Assembly (NCBI GenBank): GCA_023384135.1
Contig: JAHDXS010000001.1
Coordinates: 62,001 to 126,000 of the forward strand
Reading direction: 5' to 3'
DNA: 64,000 nt
Source: Alphaproteobacteria bacterium
GTDB lineage: Bacteria > Pseudomonadota > Alphaproteobacteria > Micavibrionales > Micavibrionaceae
The position numbers were made by a program, and so were the translations under genes. The notes below the pieces were generated by a model. The model had not been told where the DNA came from, did not search any database, and worked only from the letters and a program-made list of their open reading frames with translations. Shown here piece by piece: positions 28,561-42,033 of the stretch (positions are counted from its first letter, which is position 1; the number at the start of each line of letters is the position of its first letter).

Positions 28561-29597
28561 GCCGAAGCGGGCTCCCTTTGCTCAAGCGTAAAGTCTTTGT
28601 AAGCATTAAGTAGGGCCAAAGCTTTCCCCTCGTCGATCATTAGGGCAGCAAACTGGGCCGCATCCTTGAGGCCATCATGCGGGAATTTACCCGCGATCAC
28701 AAGAACAGCGGCGGTATTCGCAATCACAATATCGCGGTAAGCGCCCTTTTGACCTTCGAGCATGGCCAGCATCGCATCCGCATTCGTCTGGGCATCGCCG
28801 CCGCGCAAGGATTCCGGAGCCGAGCGGGGCAGCCCAAAATCTTCGGGCGTGAGCACGCCTTCGGTAATCCGGCCGTTTTCCAGCCGCGCAAAATATGTTT
28901 CGCCGGTGACGGTGATCTCATCCAGCCCGTCCGAACCATTGACCACCCAGGCGGCTTCGGAGCCGAGCTGCTGTAAGGTCTGCGCGAGCGGCAAAACCCA
29001 TCTGCGGTCATAGACTCCCATGAGCTGGCGCTTTGTCCCCGCAGGGTTGGCCAGCGGGCCGAGCAGGTTAAAGAGCGTCCGAACACCCAGCGCTCTGCGC
29101 ACAGGCAAGACATGTTTCATGGCCTGATGATGGCGCGGCGCCATGAGAAAGGCAAACCCCAAGGTCCGCAGGGCGTCTTCGAGCTTGGCCGTCGGCACGT
29201 CGAGAGAGACGCCCAGCGCTTCCAGAACGTCTGCTGCGCCGGATTTGGATGTCGCCGCCCGGTTACCATGCTTGGCCACCGGAACGCCGCATGCCGCCGC
29301 GACCAGCGCGACCGCCGTGGAAATATTGTAAGAACCTGAATGATCGCCCCCGGTGCCACAGCAATCGATGGTCCCGGCGGGCGCCTTGATCGCGACCGCC
29401 CGTTCGCGTAAGGCGAGCGCAGCCCCGGCGATCTCGTCTGGGGTTTCACCGCGCACGGAAAGCCCCATGAGGAACGCGGCGATTTCCGCTTCGCTGCACT
29501 GCCCGTCCATCACCTGCCCCACGGCGGCGGACATGTCGGCCTGAGTAAGGAGCACACCGCTTTGAATCTTTTCAAGAAAGGGTTTGAGAATGGTCAT
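28557..29597 (-). CDS. trpD: Anthranilate phosphoribosyltransferase
   Basis: Transfers phosphoribose from PRPP to anthranilate. The protein has 346 residues. The PRPP-binding motif CGTGGDHSGSYNIST is near residues 79-93. HGNRAATSKSGAADVLEALG, APRHHQAMKHVLPVRRALG and NLLGPLANPA follow; all are family signatures. It lies 15 nt after trpG and overlaps trpC, in the order trpG-trpD-trpC. Confidence 0.98.
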   Translation of the reverse strand: MTILKPFLEKIQSGVLLTQADMSAAVGQVMDGQCSEAEIAAFLMGLSVRGETPDEIAGAALALRERAVAIKAPAGTIDCCGTGGDHSGSYNISTAVALVAAACGVPVAKHGNRAATSKSGAADVLEALGVSLDVPTAKLEDALRTLGFAFLMAPRHHQAMKHVLPVRRALGVRTLFNLLGPLANPAGTKRQLMGVYDRRWVLPLAQTLQQLGSEAAWVVNGSDGLDEITVTGETYFARLENGRITEGVLTPEDFGLPRSAPESLRGGDAQTNADAMLAMLEGQKGAYRDIVIANTAAVLVIAGKFPHDGLKDAAQFAALMIDEGKALALLNAYKDFTLEQREPASA

Positions 29598-29612
29598 GAT
29601 CCGGGTCTGCCC

Positions 29613-30188
29613 TTAGCCCGCCATATCGAGAAAATTTTTAATAAGGGCGTGCCCGCCTGTAGTCGCGATGCTCTCGGGATGAAACTGCACGCCATGTACG
29701 GGCTTTGTCCGGTGCGAGAGGCCCATGATCAGGCCGTCCTGCGTCTCGGCCGTGATTTCAAGGCAATCGGCCAGCGTCTCGCGCTCTGCGATCAGGGAGT
29801 GATAGCGCGTAACCTCAAGCGGATTAGGCAGACCTTTGAACAGTGTCTTGCCCTCATGCGCGATCATACTGGTCTTGCCGTGCATCGGTTTAGGTGCACG
29901 GATAACGCGGCCCCCGAACGCCTGCGCCATCGACTGTAAGCCCAGACATACGCCGAACAGCGGAATGTCGGTCTCAGCGGTCTTGCGGATCAGCTCAAGG
30001 CAAATTCCCGCATGATCCGGGTCGCTTGGGCCGGGAGAAATCACGATGGCGTCCGGCTCTTCTTCCAAAACCTGCTGCGCCGTGACCTGATTATTGCGGT
30101 ACACGCGCGCGGCCGCCTTCAAATCCCCGAAATACTGCACGAGGTTGTAGGTAAAGCTGTCGTAATTGTCGATAACGGTCACTAACAT
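29613..30188 (-). CDS. trpG: Anthranilate synthase glutamine amidotransferase component
   Basis: Class I glutaminase supplying ammonia to TrpE. The protein has 191 residues. NYDSFTYNLVQYFG is at the N-terminus, SPGPSDPDHAG near 51-61, the nucleophile is Cys81 in FGVCLGLQ, and the His/Glu of the triad are in VQFHPES. AAAGG precedes the ATG at short distance. Unlike the classic layout it is separated from trpE by an oppositely oriented gene. Confidence 0.98.
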   Translation of the reverse strand: MLVTVIDNYDSFTYNLVQYFGDLKAAARVYRNNQVTAQQVLEEEPDAIVISPGPSDPDHAGICLELIRKTAETDIPLFGVCLGLQSMAQAFGGRVIRAPKPMHGKTSMIAHEGKTLFKGLPNPLEVTRYHSLIAERETLADCLEITAETQDGLIMGLSHRTKPVHGVQFHPESIATTGGHALIKNFLDMAG

Positions 30189-30277
30189 AAGCCTTTTATG
30201 ACCTTCCCGGCCCTAAAATGCAAGCTCAGCCTCGATCCGGCATTTACCAAAACCCGTTTCGGCAGTATTCTTGGCCT

Positions 30278-31729
30278 ATGAAATACCTCCGTCCCAAAGG
30301 CGATCCCGCCAAAACCCTTGCGATTATTCTGATTGGCGCCTGCCTCATGCTCGCCATAGATCTGTTCGTGCTGGGCGGCAAGGACGTGATCTGGCCCAAA
30401 CGCCCGGTCCCGGAAAAAACGCCGGAGGAGGTGAGCGCTCTGCGGGACCAGCACAGGCGTTATCTGGATGAAGGTTTGGAAACCCTCCCTCAGCAGATCA
30501 CCCGCCCGAAATTCAAGGAAGAGATTAAAATCTCCCAAATTCCCGTCTCGCCTTTCCCCTACGAGGAATTTTATGAGGAGGGCGGAGAGAAACCTCCCGA
30601 GAATATTGTCCCTATGGCCGGAGAGACAGCGCCCGAAACGGGCGAAGAGTTTTCCGACCCTTACTTCAAAACCGAGATCAATCTCGGCCCGCAGCCAAAC
30701 ATCGCAACTCCCGCTCCATCAGTAATCCAAAAGCCCGTCGCGCCCGATTTGCCGCCGGTTCAAAATGCTAAAATACAAGCTGAGCCCGAACAGACTGCAC
30801 CCGCTGCCCCAGCCTCGGCTGAGAAAGCTGCTGTCATGCCCGTGATGGGCACACGCCCCCCTGTTAAAAAGGGAACGGTGGTGATTATCATAGACGATAT
30901 GGGCCTTACGGCGGGATCGCGCGAGGTCGAAAAACTGCCCGGTCCTTTGACGCTGGCTTATCTTCCCTATGCGCAAGGCCTGCCCGAGCAGACCGCCCGC
31001 GCCCGCAAACGCGGGCATGAGTTGATGGTGCACATGCCCATGCAGCCGATGAATAGCCGCATCGATGGCGGGCCGACCCTGCTCAAGGTTGATCAGAGCG
31101 AGGAAAAATTCATGGAACTTCTGCGTTACAACCTTTCGCAGTTCGGCGGCTATGTCGGGATTAACAACCATATGGGTAGCCGCCTGACCCAGAACCGCAC
31201 CGCCATGAACCGTGTGATGAGGGAACTCAGCCGCCGGGGGCTCTATTTCATCGACTCCAAGACGATCGGCAATTCGGTCGCCGCGTCCGCCGCCGCCGAT
31301 GCGGGGCTGGCCTATGCCGAGCGCGATATTTTCCTCGATCACGAAATCACAATGCCCTTCATCCGCAACGCTTTGAAAAAAGTCGAATGGACGGCAAGGC
31401 ATAAAGGCTACGCGATCGCGATCGGCCACCCGCACAATGAAACGATCCGCGCTTTGGCCGAATGGCTGCCGACATTAAAGGAAAAAGGTCTAACCTTGAG
31501 ACCCGCAAGCGCGGTGGTCGGAAAAAAATCAGCGTCCATGCTTGTGGCTTCTGCTCCGGCAACGAAACAGGAAGTTGCTCAGACCGTATCGGAGCCGCAG
31601 GAAACGGAAATTCAGGAGGTACAGGAACCCGAGGCTGCGACAACGCCCGCCCCGGCCTTCAAGGTGACGGAGCAGGGGATTATCGTTCTTCCCCAAACGC
31701 CGCAACCGCAAGCTCCGCAGCATGAATGA
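30278..31729 (+). CDS. Divergent polysaccharide deacetylase (YibQ-like), membrane-anchored
   Basis: Probable periplasmic enzyme or envelope factor of the DUF610/YibQ family; the physiological substrate is not established. The frame also opens at ATG 30218, but ATG 30278 starts directly with a basic segment and one membrane helix (about 13-33), so it is preferred (483 residues). A Pro/Glu-rich linker follows to about 180. The deacetylase-like barrel (about 190-410) has VVIIIDDMGLTAGSREV, GHELMVHMPMQP, NNHMGSRLT, FIDSKTIGNS and IAIGHPHNET. A Pro/Ala/Glu-rich tail ends the protein, and its last 50 nt overlap trpE on the other strand. Confidence 0.88.
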   Translation: MKYLRPKGDPAKTLAIILIGACLMLAIDLFVLGGKDVIWPKRPVPEKTPEEVSALRDQHRRYLDEGLETLPQQITRPKFKEEIKISQIPVSPFPYEEFYEEGGEKPPENIVPMAGETAPETGEEFSDPYFKTEINLGPQPNIATPAPSVIQKPVAPDLPPVQNAKIQAEPEQTAPAAPASAEKAAVMPVMGTRPPVKKGTVVIIIDDMGLTAGSREVEKLPGPLTLAYLPYAQGLPEQTARARKRGHELMVHMPMQPMNSRIDGGPTLLKVDQSEEKFMELLRYNLSQFGGYVGINNHMGSRLTQNRTAMNRVMRELSRRGLYFIDSKTIGNSVAASAAADAGLAYAERDIFLDHEITMPFIRNALKKVEWTARHKGYAIAIGHPHNETIRALAEWLPTLKEKGLTLRPASAVVGKKSASMLVASAPATKQEVAQTVSEPQETEIQEVQEPEAATTPAPAFKVTEQGIIVLPQTPQPQAPQHE

Positions 31730-33206
31730 TGGCGCGGGCCTTGTTCTTGCATTCCTGATTTTCACTTTCGGGATCGCTGTCCGCGACCACACCGCCGCCG
31801 GACTGGACATAGACCATGCCATCCTTGACCAGCGCGGTGCGGAGCGCGATGCAGCTATCGAGCGTCTGACCTGAGAAATACCCCACGCCGCCCGCATAGA
31901 ACGCACGCCGGGTTTTTTCCAGCTCATCAATGATCTCCATCGCGCGAATCTTCGGCGCCCCGCTCACCGTTCCGGCGGGAAAGCCTGCGAATAGAGCATC
32001 CACGATATCGAGATCGCCGCGCAGACGCCCCTCGACGTTAGAGACGATATGCATGACGTGGGAATAAAGCTCGATCACGAACTGCTCGGTGACCTTGACG
32101 CTGCCGATCTCGGCTACGCGGCCTACGTCATTGCGCCCAAGGTCGAGCAACATGAGATGCTCCGCCCGTTCTTTGGGGTCAGCCAGAAGATCAGCGGCCA
32201 GAGCCTTGTCCTCGGCGGGCGTTGCGCCGCGCTTGCGCGTTCCGGCGATCGGGCGGATCGTGACGTTGCCATCGCGCACGCGCACCAGAATTTCCGGGCT
32301 GGAGCCGACCAGCGCAAATCCGTCTAGTTGTACATGGAAAAGGAACGGCGAAGGATTGAGGCTGCGAAGGCTGCGGTAAAGTTCGAACGCTGGAAGATCG
32401 AACGGCGCAGAAAAACGCTGTGACGGCACGACCTGAAAAATCTCTCCCGCATAGATATACTCGACCGCCTTGCGGACCGCATCGCGGTACTCCTCGTCCG
32501 CGAAATTCGAGCGCACAGGCAGGGGGACCGTCAGGGCACTCTTGTGGTCTATAAGCGAAGGTTCGACAGGCTTACGCAGCGCTTCCCGCAGGGCCTCAAG
32601 CCGTGTGAGGGCGTCGGCGTAGGCATCCCCGGCGCTGCGGGAGGAATTGCCGGAATGCTCATAAACAGCAGTCACCAGACAGATTTTATGTTTGACGTTA
32701 TCGAAGATCGCCAGAACCTGAGGCCGCATCAGTACGCTGTCGGGAATGTTCAATTCATCGGGATTATCGTCAGGAATTTTCTCGATCAGCCGGATCATGT
32801 CGTAGCCGATATACCCAAACAGCCCGAACGCGCACATGGGCGGCAACCCCTCGGGCACATCGGAAATAACGCTATCTTGAATCGTTGTGCGCAGGGATTG
32901 CAAGGCGGGCGCATCGGTGGCGGCCCAATCCCGCGTGCCGTTTTTGATCGAGACTTCGCCCTTCTTGCAGCGCCAGACGAGATCGGGATTCAGACCAATA
33001 ATCGAATAACGCCCGAGCTTCTCACCGCCCTCGACGGACTCGAAAAGAAAAGCATAGGAACCATGCCCACACAGTTTAAGGTATGCCGAAACCGGAGTTT
33101 CAAGATCCGAGGAAATCCAGCACCATAAAAGCTGCCTATTTCCAGCATCGAAACGGCGCACGAAGGTCTCGCGCTCAGGTAAAACAGACGGCTTCGAGCC
33201 GCTCAT
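31680..33206 (-). CDS. trpE: Anthranilate synthase component I
   Basis: Chorismate-using subunit of anthranilate synthase; works with TrpG. The protein has 508 residues. The N-terminal domain includes the LLES-like segment FLFESVEGGEKLGRYSIIG, which contributes to tryptophan feedback binding. The catalytic domain has GEIFQVVPSQRF, RPIAGTRKRGATP, DLGRNDVGRVAEIGSV and GTVSGAPKIRAMEIIDELE. The start overlaps the ppiD stop by 4 nt, so there is no room for a trp leader peptide. The 3' end overlaps the deacetylase gene by 50 nt. Confidence 0.98.
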   Translation of the reverse strand: MSGSKPSVLPERETFVRRFDAGNRQLLWCWISSDLETPVSAYLKLCGHGSYAFLFESVEGGEKLGRYSIIGLNPDLVWRCKKGEVSIKNGTRDWAATDAPALQSLRTTIQDSVISDVPEGLPPMCAFGLFGYIGYDMIRLIEKIPDDNPDELNIPDSVLMRPQVLAIFDNVKHKICLVTAVYEHSGNSSRSAGDAYADALTRLEALREALRKPVEPSLIDHKSALTVPLPVRSNFADEEYRDAVRKAVEYIYAGEIFQVVPSQRFSAPFDLPAFELYRSLRSLNPSPFLFHVQLDGFALVGSSPEILVRVRDGNVTIRPIAGTRKRGATPAEDKALAADLLADPKERAEHLMLLDLGRNDVGRVAEIGSVKVTEQFVIELYSHVMHIVSNVEGRLRGDLDIVDALFAGFPAGTVSGAPKIRAMEIIDELEKTRRAFYAGGVGYFSGQTLDSCIALRTALVKDGMVYVQSGGGVVADSDPESENQECKNKARAIIHAAELAVAAFGEER

Positions 33207-35152
33207 GGCTGCGGCTCCGTCGCCGCCTTCTGACCGTAAACCTGCTCCAGGAGACGATGATTGACGACCGCCGGATGCTTGCGCCCGATACGCTGGACGT
33301 AATAGTTAAAAACTTCGTCTTTAACTTCCTTGCTCAGCTCCGCTTCGATTCGCTTAACCCTTTGCTCCGCCTGTTCGTCCATTTTAGGCATAGTTGCCGC
33401 CTTGATTCGCGCAATCGCCGCGCCGCCCTCAAATGGCAAAGTCATAAGATCGCCCACATACGACTCAAAAATCATCGCGCGTTGATTATCGTTAAGGGGC
33501 GCAGGCAGTGCGCCTCCAAGCGTGAGACCCTCGCGCTTTTCGACCTTTTTCCCGGTCTCGCGGGCGACTTCCTCAAACGACTTTTTGCCGGCCTTTACCG
33601 CGCCGACGAACTCCGAAATCTTGCGGAAAGTCTCAACGCGCTGCTGATCACTGATGTAATCGTCAGCAAGGGTCTTTTTGACATCTTCATAAGGCTTAAA
33701 AGACGATTCAATCGTCTCCTTGACCCTCAGAACGGCGAAGCGCCCGCTGGGAAGTTCAAAAACACGCGAAATCTCTCCCTCCTGGATCGCAAAGCCCTCC
33801 TCAAGGAGGATACTTTTATCGGTTTTATCGTTTTCGCTCACGGACTCAAAAACGTCCTTTTTCTCCTTGTCCAAGCCCAAAGCGCTCATGGCGGGGAGGG
33901 CGGTAATGTTAAGCGGAACCGCCTGACCGGCATCCTCAAGACTGTTACCACCGGCAATGATATCGTCAAGCTGGCTGGAAAGGTCATAAATCGTATCCGC
34001 CAGCGCGATCTGCTCCATTTCCTTCCGCAGGTCGTCCTTGACCTCATCGAAACTCATCGTGCGGGGCGGTGTGATCTCGCCTACGCTGATCACGTGCTGA
34101 CCCATGACCGTCTCAATAGGGCCGACAATCTCGCCGCTCTTGGCGTTTGTTACGGCGTCTTTAATCTCGCCGATCAACATGTCTTCACCGAAAGGCGCGG
34201 CAGGAACATACGTGCCCTCATTCTTCCCGAGAACCCGCTCCATCGCGTCTCTGAGAGGAACCTTTTCGTCACGAGCCATTTTCAGGATCAACTGGGCCTT
34301 ATCCGGGGTAGGAGCAACAATCTGCTCAAGAACGCGTTGCTCGCCAAGGCTATATTCTTCAATCCGCTCTTCGTAATGTTTGCGCAGACTTTCCTCTGAG
34401 ACATCAATCGTATCCTTCAGCTTGGAGTCATCAATATAAGCAATCTCAAGGACGCGCATTTCAGGAATTTTAAATTGTGTGTTTTTAAAACTTTCGTAAA
34501 GGCGCTTCAAACGTTCCTCGTCGGGCGCTTCAATCGTTTTGATCTCATCCTGTGCGAACGAAATAAATTCGATATCGCGCGTATGGTTTTGAAGCATGAA
34601 AAGATCGCGCGCCATGTCGCTATTAATCGCCCCAAATCCATCCTGCGCTGTATCGAGCAGGATATCCCCGATGATTTCGCGGCTATAGTTTTTAACAAAG
34701 TCTGACTCTCTGACGCCTTGGCTGCGCAGGACGCGCTCAAGTGTTTGCTGCAAGGTTTCACCCTCGTTTTGCATGGGCTTGATCCGAACGATCAACTCTT
34801 CCTGCAGTTTCTTCTGACCCACAGAAATGCCTATGGATTCTGCTTCGAGCATCACAAAGCGCGACCGAATTTCCGTGCCGAGAATTTCATCCATGATCTT
34901 GGGGTTTTTATTATAGGCATCTTCAGGCGTCATATTAAAACGGCCAAGGCTCATCCGCGCAAACTTGTCAAATTCCCGCATGCCGATGGATTCTGAACCT
35001 ACGCGCGCGACGTCCGTACCGCCGACGCCGCCCTTCATGACGCCCTGAACGTCCATGAATACAAGGCCGAGCACCGAGAGCGCCAAAAGGCTCATCAGAA
35101 CATATTTAAGAAAACCGCCGAATACGCCTTGGCGCAAAGCCCTCATAACCAT
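33203..35152 (-). CDS. ppiD: SurA/PpiD-type peptidyl-prolyl isomerase, membrane-anchored
   Basis: Periplasmic folding factor tethered to the inner membrane, acting on proteins leaving the Sec channel. The protein has 649 residues. A short cytoplasmic N-terminus is followed by one membrane helix (about 15-35) and a SurA-N-like chaperone domain (about 40-250). A parvulin-like domain (about 260-370) ends in GPIETVMGQHVISVGEI, then a long charged C-terminal helical region. The ATG at 35152 is in a MVM start; the second ATG is also possible. The ppiD-trpE order facing tpiA-secG-pyrG is conserved in alphaproteobacteria. Confidence 0.92.
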   Translation of the reverse strand: MVMRALRQGVFGGFLKYVLMSLLALSVLGLVFMDVQGVMKGGVGGTDVARVGSESIGMREFDKFARMSLGRFNMTPEDAYNKNPKIMDEILGTEIRSRFVMLEAESIGISVGQKKLQEELIVRIKPMQNEGETLQQTLERVLRSQGVRESDFVKNYSREIIGDILLDTAQDGFGAINSDMARDLFMLQNHTRDIEFISFAQDEIKTIEAPDEERLKRLYESFKNTQFKIPEMRVLEIAYIDDSKLKDTIDVSEESLRKHYEERIEEYSLGEQRVLEQIVAPTPDKAQLILKMARDEKVPLRDAMERVLGKNEGTYVPAAPFGEDMLIGEIKDAVTNAKSGEIVGPIETVMGQHVISVGEITPPRTMSFDEVKDDLRKEMEQIALADTIYDLSSQLDDIIAGGNSLEDAGQAVPLNITALPAMSALGLDKEKKDVFESVSENDKTDKSILLEEGFAIQEGEISRVFELPSGRFAVLRVKETIESSFKPYEDVKKTLADDYISDQQRVETFRKISEFVGAVKAGKKSFEEVARETGKKVEKREGLTLGGALPAPLNDNQRAMIFESYVGDLMTLPFEGGAAIARIKAATMPKMDEQAEQRVKRIEAELSKEVKDEVFNYYVQRIGRKHPAVVNHRLLEQVYGQKAATEPQP

Positions 35153-35353
35153 GAAAGAAAAAACTCCGTATTATCTGCGCTATCCGAACAACCTGTGCTC
35201 CAGACTACGACCCGCACTATAAGGTCCTGATGGATCGTGGGCAAGCGCCGTTTCCTATGCCTTTTTGATCGGAGCGGATATTGCATTGTGCGCCGCGGAG
35301 CGTTAAGCAGGGAAGGCAACTAAGAAGCAAACAGGGCCGGAGGCCGCAAGCAT

Positions 35354-36130
35354 ATGAAAAAGCTGATTGCCGGGAACTGGAAGATGAACACGCAGGCGCA
35401 AGGCGCGGCGGCATTGACCATGGATATCCTGAAAGGGTTGGATGCCGACCTGCCGCTGGCCCGCGCGGTCGAGTTCGCGATCTTCCCGCCCTGTATCCAC
35501 CTGCCGCCGATCAACGCCATGCTCAAAGGCGCGGAAATCAAGCCTGCGCTGGGTGCGCAGGATTGCTCGCCCCACGCGAACGAGGGCGCATATACCGGCC
35601 AAATCAGCGCTTCGATGCTGGCCGGATATGGATGCACCCATGTGATTCTCGGCCATTCCGAGCGCCGCCACGGGCTGGGCGAAACAAGCGAGACGATCAG
35701 GGCGAAAGCCCAGGCCGCCCAAGCGGCAGGCCTTGTCGCAATTGTCTGTGTAGGTGAAACGCAGGCCGAACGCGAAGCGGGGCGACAGGATGAGGTCGTC
35801 GCCGCCCAGCTTGAAAAATCCCTGCCGCCGGAGGCCGGGGCGCTTAATACGGTCATCGCCTACGAACCTGTATGGGCCATCGGGACAGGCAAGACGGCCA
35901 CTACGGCCGATGTAGCCGCTATACACGCCATGATCCGCAAATGGCTGTCCGGTCGCGTAAAATCCCCGGAAAGCCTCAGAATTCTCTACGGCGGCTCGAT
36001 GAAGCCGGACAATGCCGGGGCTCTTTTGTCCGCACCCAACGTCGATGGCGGCCTTATTGGCGGAGCCAGCTTGAAGGCCGAAGAGTTTCTTGCTATTGGT
36101 AGGGCCGTATTGCAGGATCGGGCCGCTTGA
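35354..36130 (+). CDS. tpiA: Triosephosphate isomerase
   Basis: Interconverts glyceraldehyde-3-phosphate and dihydroxyacetone phosphate. The protein has 258 residues. The catalytic Lys is in AGNWKMN at the N-terminus, the catalytic His in VILGHSERRH and the catalytic Glu in AYEPVWAIGTGKTAT; the phosphate loop YGGSMKPDNA is complete. Divergent from ppiD across a 201-nt gap that probably holds promoters for both, though no clear elements were found. Confidence 0.98.
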   Translation: MKKLIAGNWKMNTQAQGAAALTMDILKGLDADLPLARAVEFAIFPPCIHLPPINAMLKGAEIKPALGAQDCSPHANEGAYTGQISASMLAGYGCTHVILGHSERRHGLGETSETIRAKAQAAQAAGLVAIVCVGETQAEREAGRQDEVVAAQLEKSLPPEAGALNTVIAYEPVWAIGTGKTATTADVAAIHAMIRKWLSGRVKSPESLRILYGGSMKPDNAGALLSAPNVDGGLIGGASLKAEEFLAIGRAVLQDRAA

Positions 36131-36191
36131 TAGGCGTGCAGCCGCATAGATACACTAAAAGCCTGAGCGCGTAAGAAAGACATAAAATCAG

Positions 36192-38403
<2,212 letters not shown>

Positions 38404-38410
38404 GGCGCCG

Positions 38411-39220
38411 ATGCAAAACCCGGCTTTCCGCCAATTCGAGCATCAATTCTGGAATAAGACCTCCACGCCTTACGACTCCGGTCTAGGGGCAGTGACCGCG
38501 CAAACCGTCAAGCATATCCTGAAAACTCTGAACCTCAAGCCGGACCGGACTTTGCTCGACGTAGCCTGCGGCCCGGGCTATATCACGCGTGCGGCCCGGG
38601 AGCAGAGGATCAAGGTTACCGGAGTCGATTTTTCAGCCGCCATGATCGAACTGGCACGTCAGGTTTTTCCTCAGGCGGATTTCCGAATCGGCGACGCGGA
38701 ATCTCTGGACTTCGCAGACGAGGCGTTTGACGCCGTATCCTGCAACTTCGGCATGATGCATTTCGCCAATCCGCAGCAGGCGATGAACGAGGCCTTCAGG
38801 GTGCTGCGCCCCGGCGGCGCATATGTTTTCACCGTCTGGAACGAGCCTGAACACTCTCCGGCAATGAACCTGATCTTCGAGGCAATCAAGGCGCACGCCC
38901 AAAACGCCCCTCAAGCGCCCGAGGGGCCGCCCTTCTTTTTCTACGCCGATAATCGTAACGCCGAAAGTGCCTTGAAAAGCGCGGGATTTAAAGCGATCGA
39001 ACGCCAAGTTTTAACACTGGACTGGCCGATCGAATCCGCCGAAACCTATATCCGCCATTTTTATGACGGCGGCGCCCGCATCGGCGGCACATTGCGCGCC
39101 CAGACGCCCGAGACTCTGAAGAAGATCGCTGCGCATATCTGCAACAAACTTCTGGCGCCCTCCGGCGAAAACTTGTATGCGTTACCTGTATCTGTTGTGA
39201 TGTATTCAGCCGGAAAATGA
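38411..39220 (+). CDS. Class I SAM-dependent methyltransferase, substrate unknown
   Basis: Rossmann-fold methyltransferase of 269 residues. Motif I is [15 protein letters not shown] (about 47-61) and the acidic end of strand 2 is [35 protein letters not shown] and [14 protein letters not shown] (motif III) follow, the pattern of the UbiE/Methyltransf_11 group. The ATG lies 7 nt after the pyrG stop, and the 3' end overlaps kdsA by 4 nt (ATGA), so it is expressed between CTP and KDO synthesis genes. The substrate cannot be told from sequence; a small hydrophobic molecule is possible. Confidence 0.85.
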   Translation: MQNPAFRQFEHQFWNKTSTPYDSGLGAVTAQTVKHILKTLNLKPDRTLLDVACGPGYITRAAREQRIKVTGVDFSAAMIELARQVFPQADFRIGDAESLDFADEAFDAVSCNFGMMHFANPQQAMNEAFRVLRPGGAYVFTVWNEPEHSPAMNLIFEAIKAHAQNAPQAPEGPPFFFYADNRNAESALKSAGFKAIERQVLTLDWPIESAETYIRHFYDGGARIGGTLRAQTPETLKKIAAHICNKLLAPSGENLYALPVSVVMYSAGK

Positions 39221-40044
39221 GCGCAAAAACAGTCACTGTCGGAAAGATCGAAATCTCGAACAGCAAGCCCTTTGTGCTGATCGCTGGCCCCTGTGCCCTG
39301 GAAAGCCGGGACCATGCTTTCGAGATGTGCGGCGCCCTCAAGCAGCTGACGCAGGAAATCGGCATTCCCCTCATCTACAAGACCTCGTTCGACAAGGCAA
39401 ACCGGACCTCTCTCTTCGGCATCCGGGGCCTCGGCATCGCCAAGGGTTTGGAGATTCTGGGAGAGCTTAAAAAATCCTTCGGCGTGCCCGTAATAACCGA
39501 CGTTCACCTGCCCGAACAGTGCAAGGACGTAGCCGAAATCGTCGATGTCATCCAGATTCCGGCCTTTTTGTGCCGCCAGACCGACCTTCTGATCGCCGCC
39601 GCCAAGACCGGCAAGGCCATCAACGTCAAAAAAGGCCAGTTTCTGGCACCGTGGGATATGGTCAATGTGGCCGCCAAAATCGCCCAGAGTGGCAACGAGA
39701 ACATCCTTTTATGCGAGCGTGGAGCCAGTTTTGGGTACAACACATTGGTATCGGATATGCGTTCGCTGCCCATCATGGCCAAAACCGGATATCCGGTGAT
39801 TTATGACGCCACACATTCCGTCCAGCAGCCGGGCGGGCAGGGTACGTCTTCCGGCGGCGACCGCGAAATGGTCCCGGTTCTGGCCCGGGCCGCTGTAGCT
39901 GTGGGGGTAGCGGGAGTATTTATGGAAACACACCAGGATCCCGAAAAGGCCCCCTCCGATGGACCTAACATGGTGAAATTAAAGGATTTGCCTGAAATCC
40001 TTAAGACATTGTTAAAACTTGATAAAATCGCCAAGTCATTGTAG
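39217..40044 (+). CDS. kdsA: 3-deoxy-8-phosphooctulonate synthase, metal-dependent type
   Basis: Condenses arabinose-5-phosphate with phosphoenolpyruvate to KDO-8-phosphate for the LPS inner core. The TIM barrel has 275 residues: [10 protein letters not shown] at 22-31, [37 protein letters not shown] and [11 protein letters not shown]. Cys26 in the GPC motif marks the metal-dependent class; the metal-free E. coli enzyme has Asn there. It overlaps the methyltransferase gene by 4 nt. The PEP substrate comes from eno, two genes downstream. Confidence 0.97.
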   Translation: MSAKTVTVGKIEISNSKPFVLIAGPCALESRDHAFEMCGALKQLTQEIGIPLIYKTSFDKANRTSLFGIRGLGIAKGLEILGELKKSFGVPVITDVHLPEQCKDVAEIVDVIQIPAFLCRQTDLLIAAAKTGKAINVKKGQFLAPWDMVNVAAKIAQSGNENILLCERGASFGYNTLVSDMRSLPIMAKTGYPVIYDATHSVQQPGGQGTSSGGDREMVPVLARAAVAVGVAGVFMETHQDPEKAPSDGPNMVKLKDLPEILKTLLKLDKIAKSL

Positions 40045-40075
40045 AATGGTATAAGGTTAAACAGGACGTTTACGT

Positions 40076-40438
40076 ATGGCTATTGCAGGAGCATCTCAGT
40101 ACCGCATACAGGCGCTCGCCCAACTGGGCGGCGTGGCGTCTTCCAGTGCTCCCAATCTTTTCGGTGCGTCCGACGGCCTCTCAGCCGTAAGCCTGCTCGA
40201 TTCCGGCCGCCAACTAAATGGTGTACGCGGGATCGGGCTATCCTCCAACGCCCGTGCGCTGAACAACGATTTTATCGCCTCCCGCCTCGCCGACGTAAAC
40301 AAGATGTTCTCGTTGACCGCCGGTACGGACAGCACGACCGAGGGTAACATTCAGGCCATCGCGGCCATCCGGGCATCCCTGCCGTTCGACGCCTTCAGCC
40401 GCGAAATCAAGGGCCAGGTTCTGGATCAAATCGTCTGA
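40076..40438 (+). CDS. Small protein of unknown function
   Basis: The frame encodes 120 residues starting 31 nt after kdsA. I do not recognise the family. The protein has no cysteine, no membrane segment and no signal peptide. The first 60 residues are rich in Ala, Ser, Gly and Leu (AGASQYRIQALAQLGG, GLSAVSLLDSG). The C-terminal half looks helical and ends in FSREIKGQVLDQIV. Codon use resembles the neighbours, and no competing frame on the other strand is better, so it is probably a real gene transcribed with kdsA. Confidence 0.7.
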   Translation: MAIAGASQYRIQALAQLGGVASSSAPNLFGASDGLSAVSLLDSGRQLNGVRGIGLSSNARALNNDFIASRLADVNKMFSLTAGTDSTTEGNIQAIAAIRASLPFDAFSREIKGQVLDQIV

Positions 40439-40443
40439 TTGAC

Positions 40444-40475
40444 CAGCCGTGTTAACCGCATCGGCTGAATTTTCC
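40444..40475 (+). terminator. Probable terminator after the kdsA row
   Basis: A 6-bp stem CAGCCG/CGGCTG with a 12-nt loop (40444-40467) is followed by AATTTTCCCTCTTT, a modest T-rich run. It lies just after the 40438 stop and before eno. Confidence 0.45.
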
Positions 40476-40504
40476 CTCTTTAACTTTTCAACGGCAGCGC
40501 TTAA

Positions 40505-41872
<1,368 letters not shown>

Positions 41873-42033
41873 CACTGCCGATCAACGACGAAGATATTCA
41901 AGATTTGAGGAAGGCGAAGTAAATTATTTTATTGCTATGCTTAGGGTTAAAATTACAAGTAGAAAGTGTTTGAGCATATCGTTGGTTGTTTTCTTTGTTA
42001 GTCTTGTTGTTCTTAGATAGGCATGGCCTAAAA

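Noticed and set aside
33083-34399. 438-residue plus-strand frame opposite ppiD and trpE
   Set aside because: Antisense to conserved ppiD sequence, Arg/Leu-rich composition with no domain.
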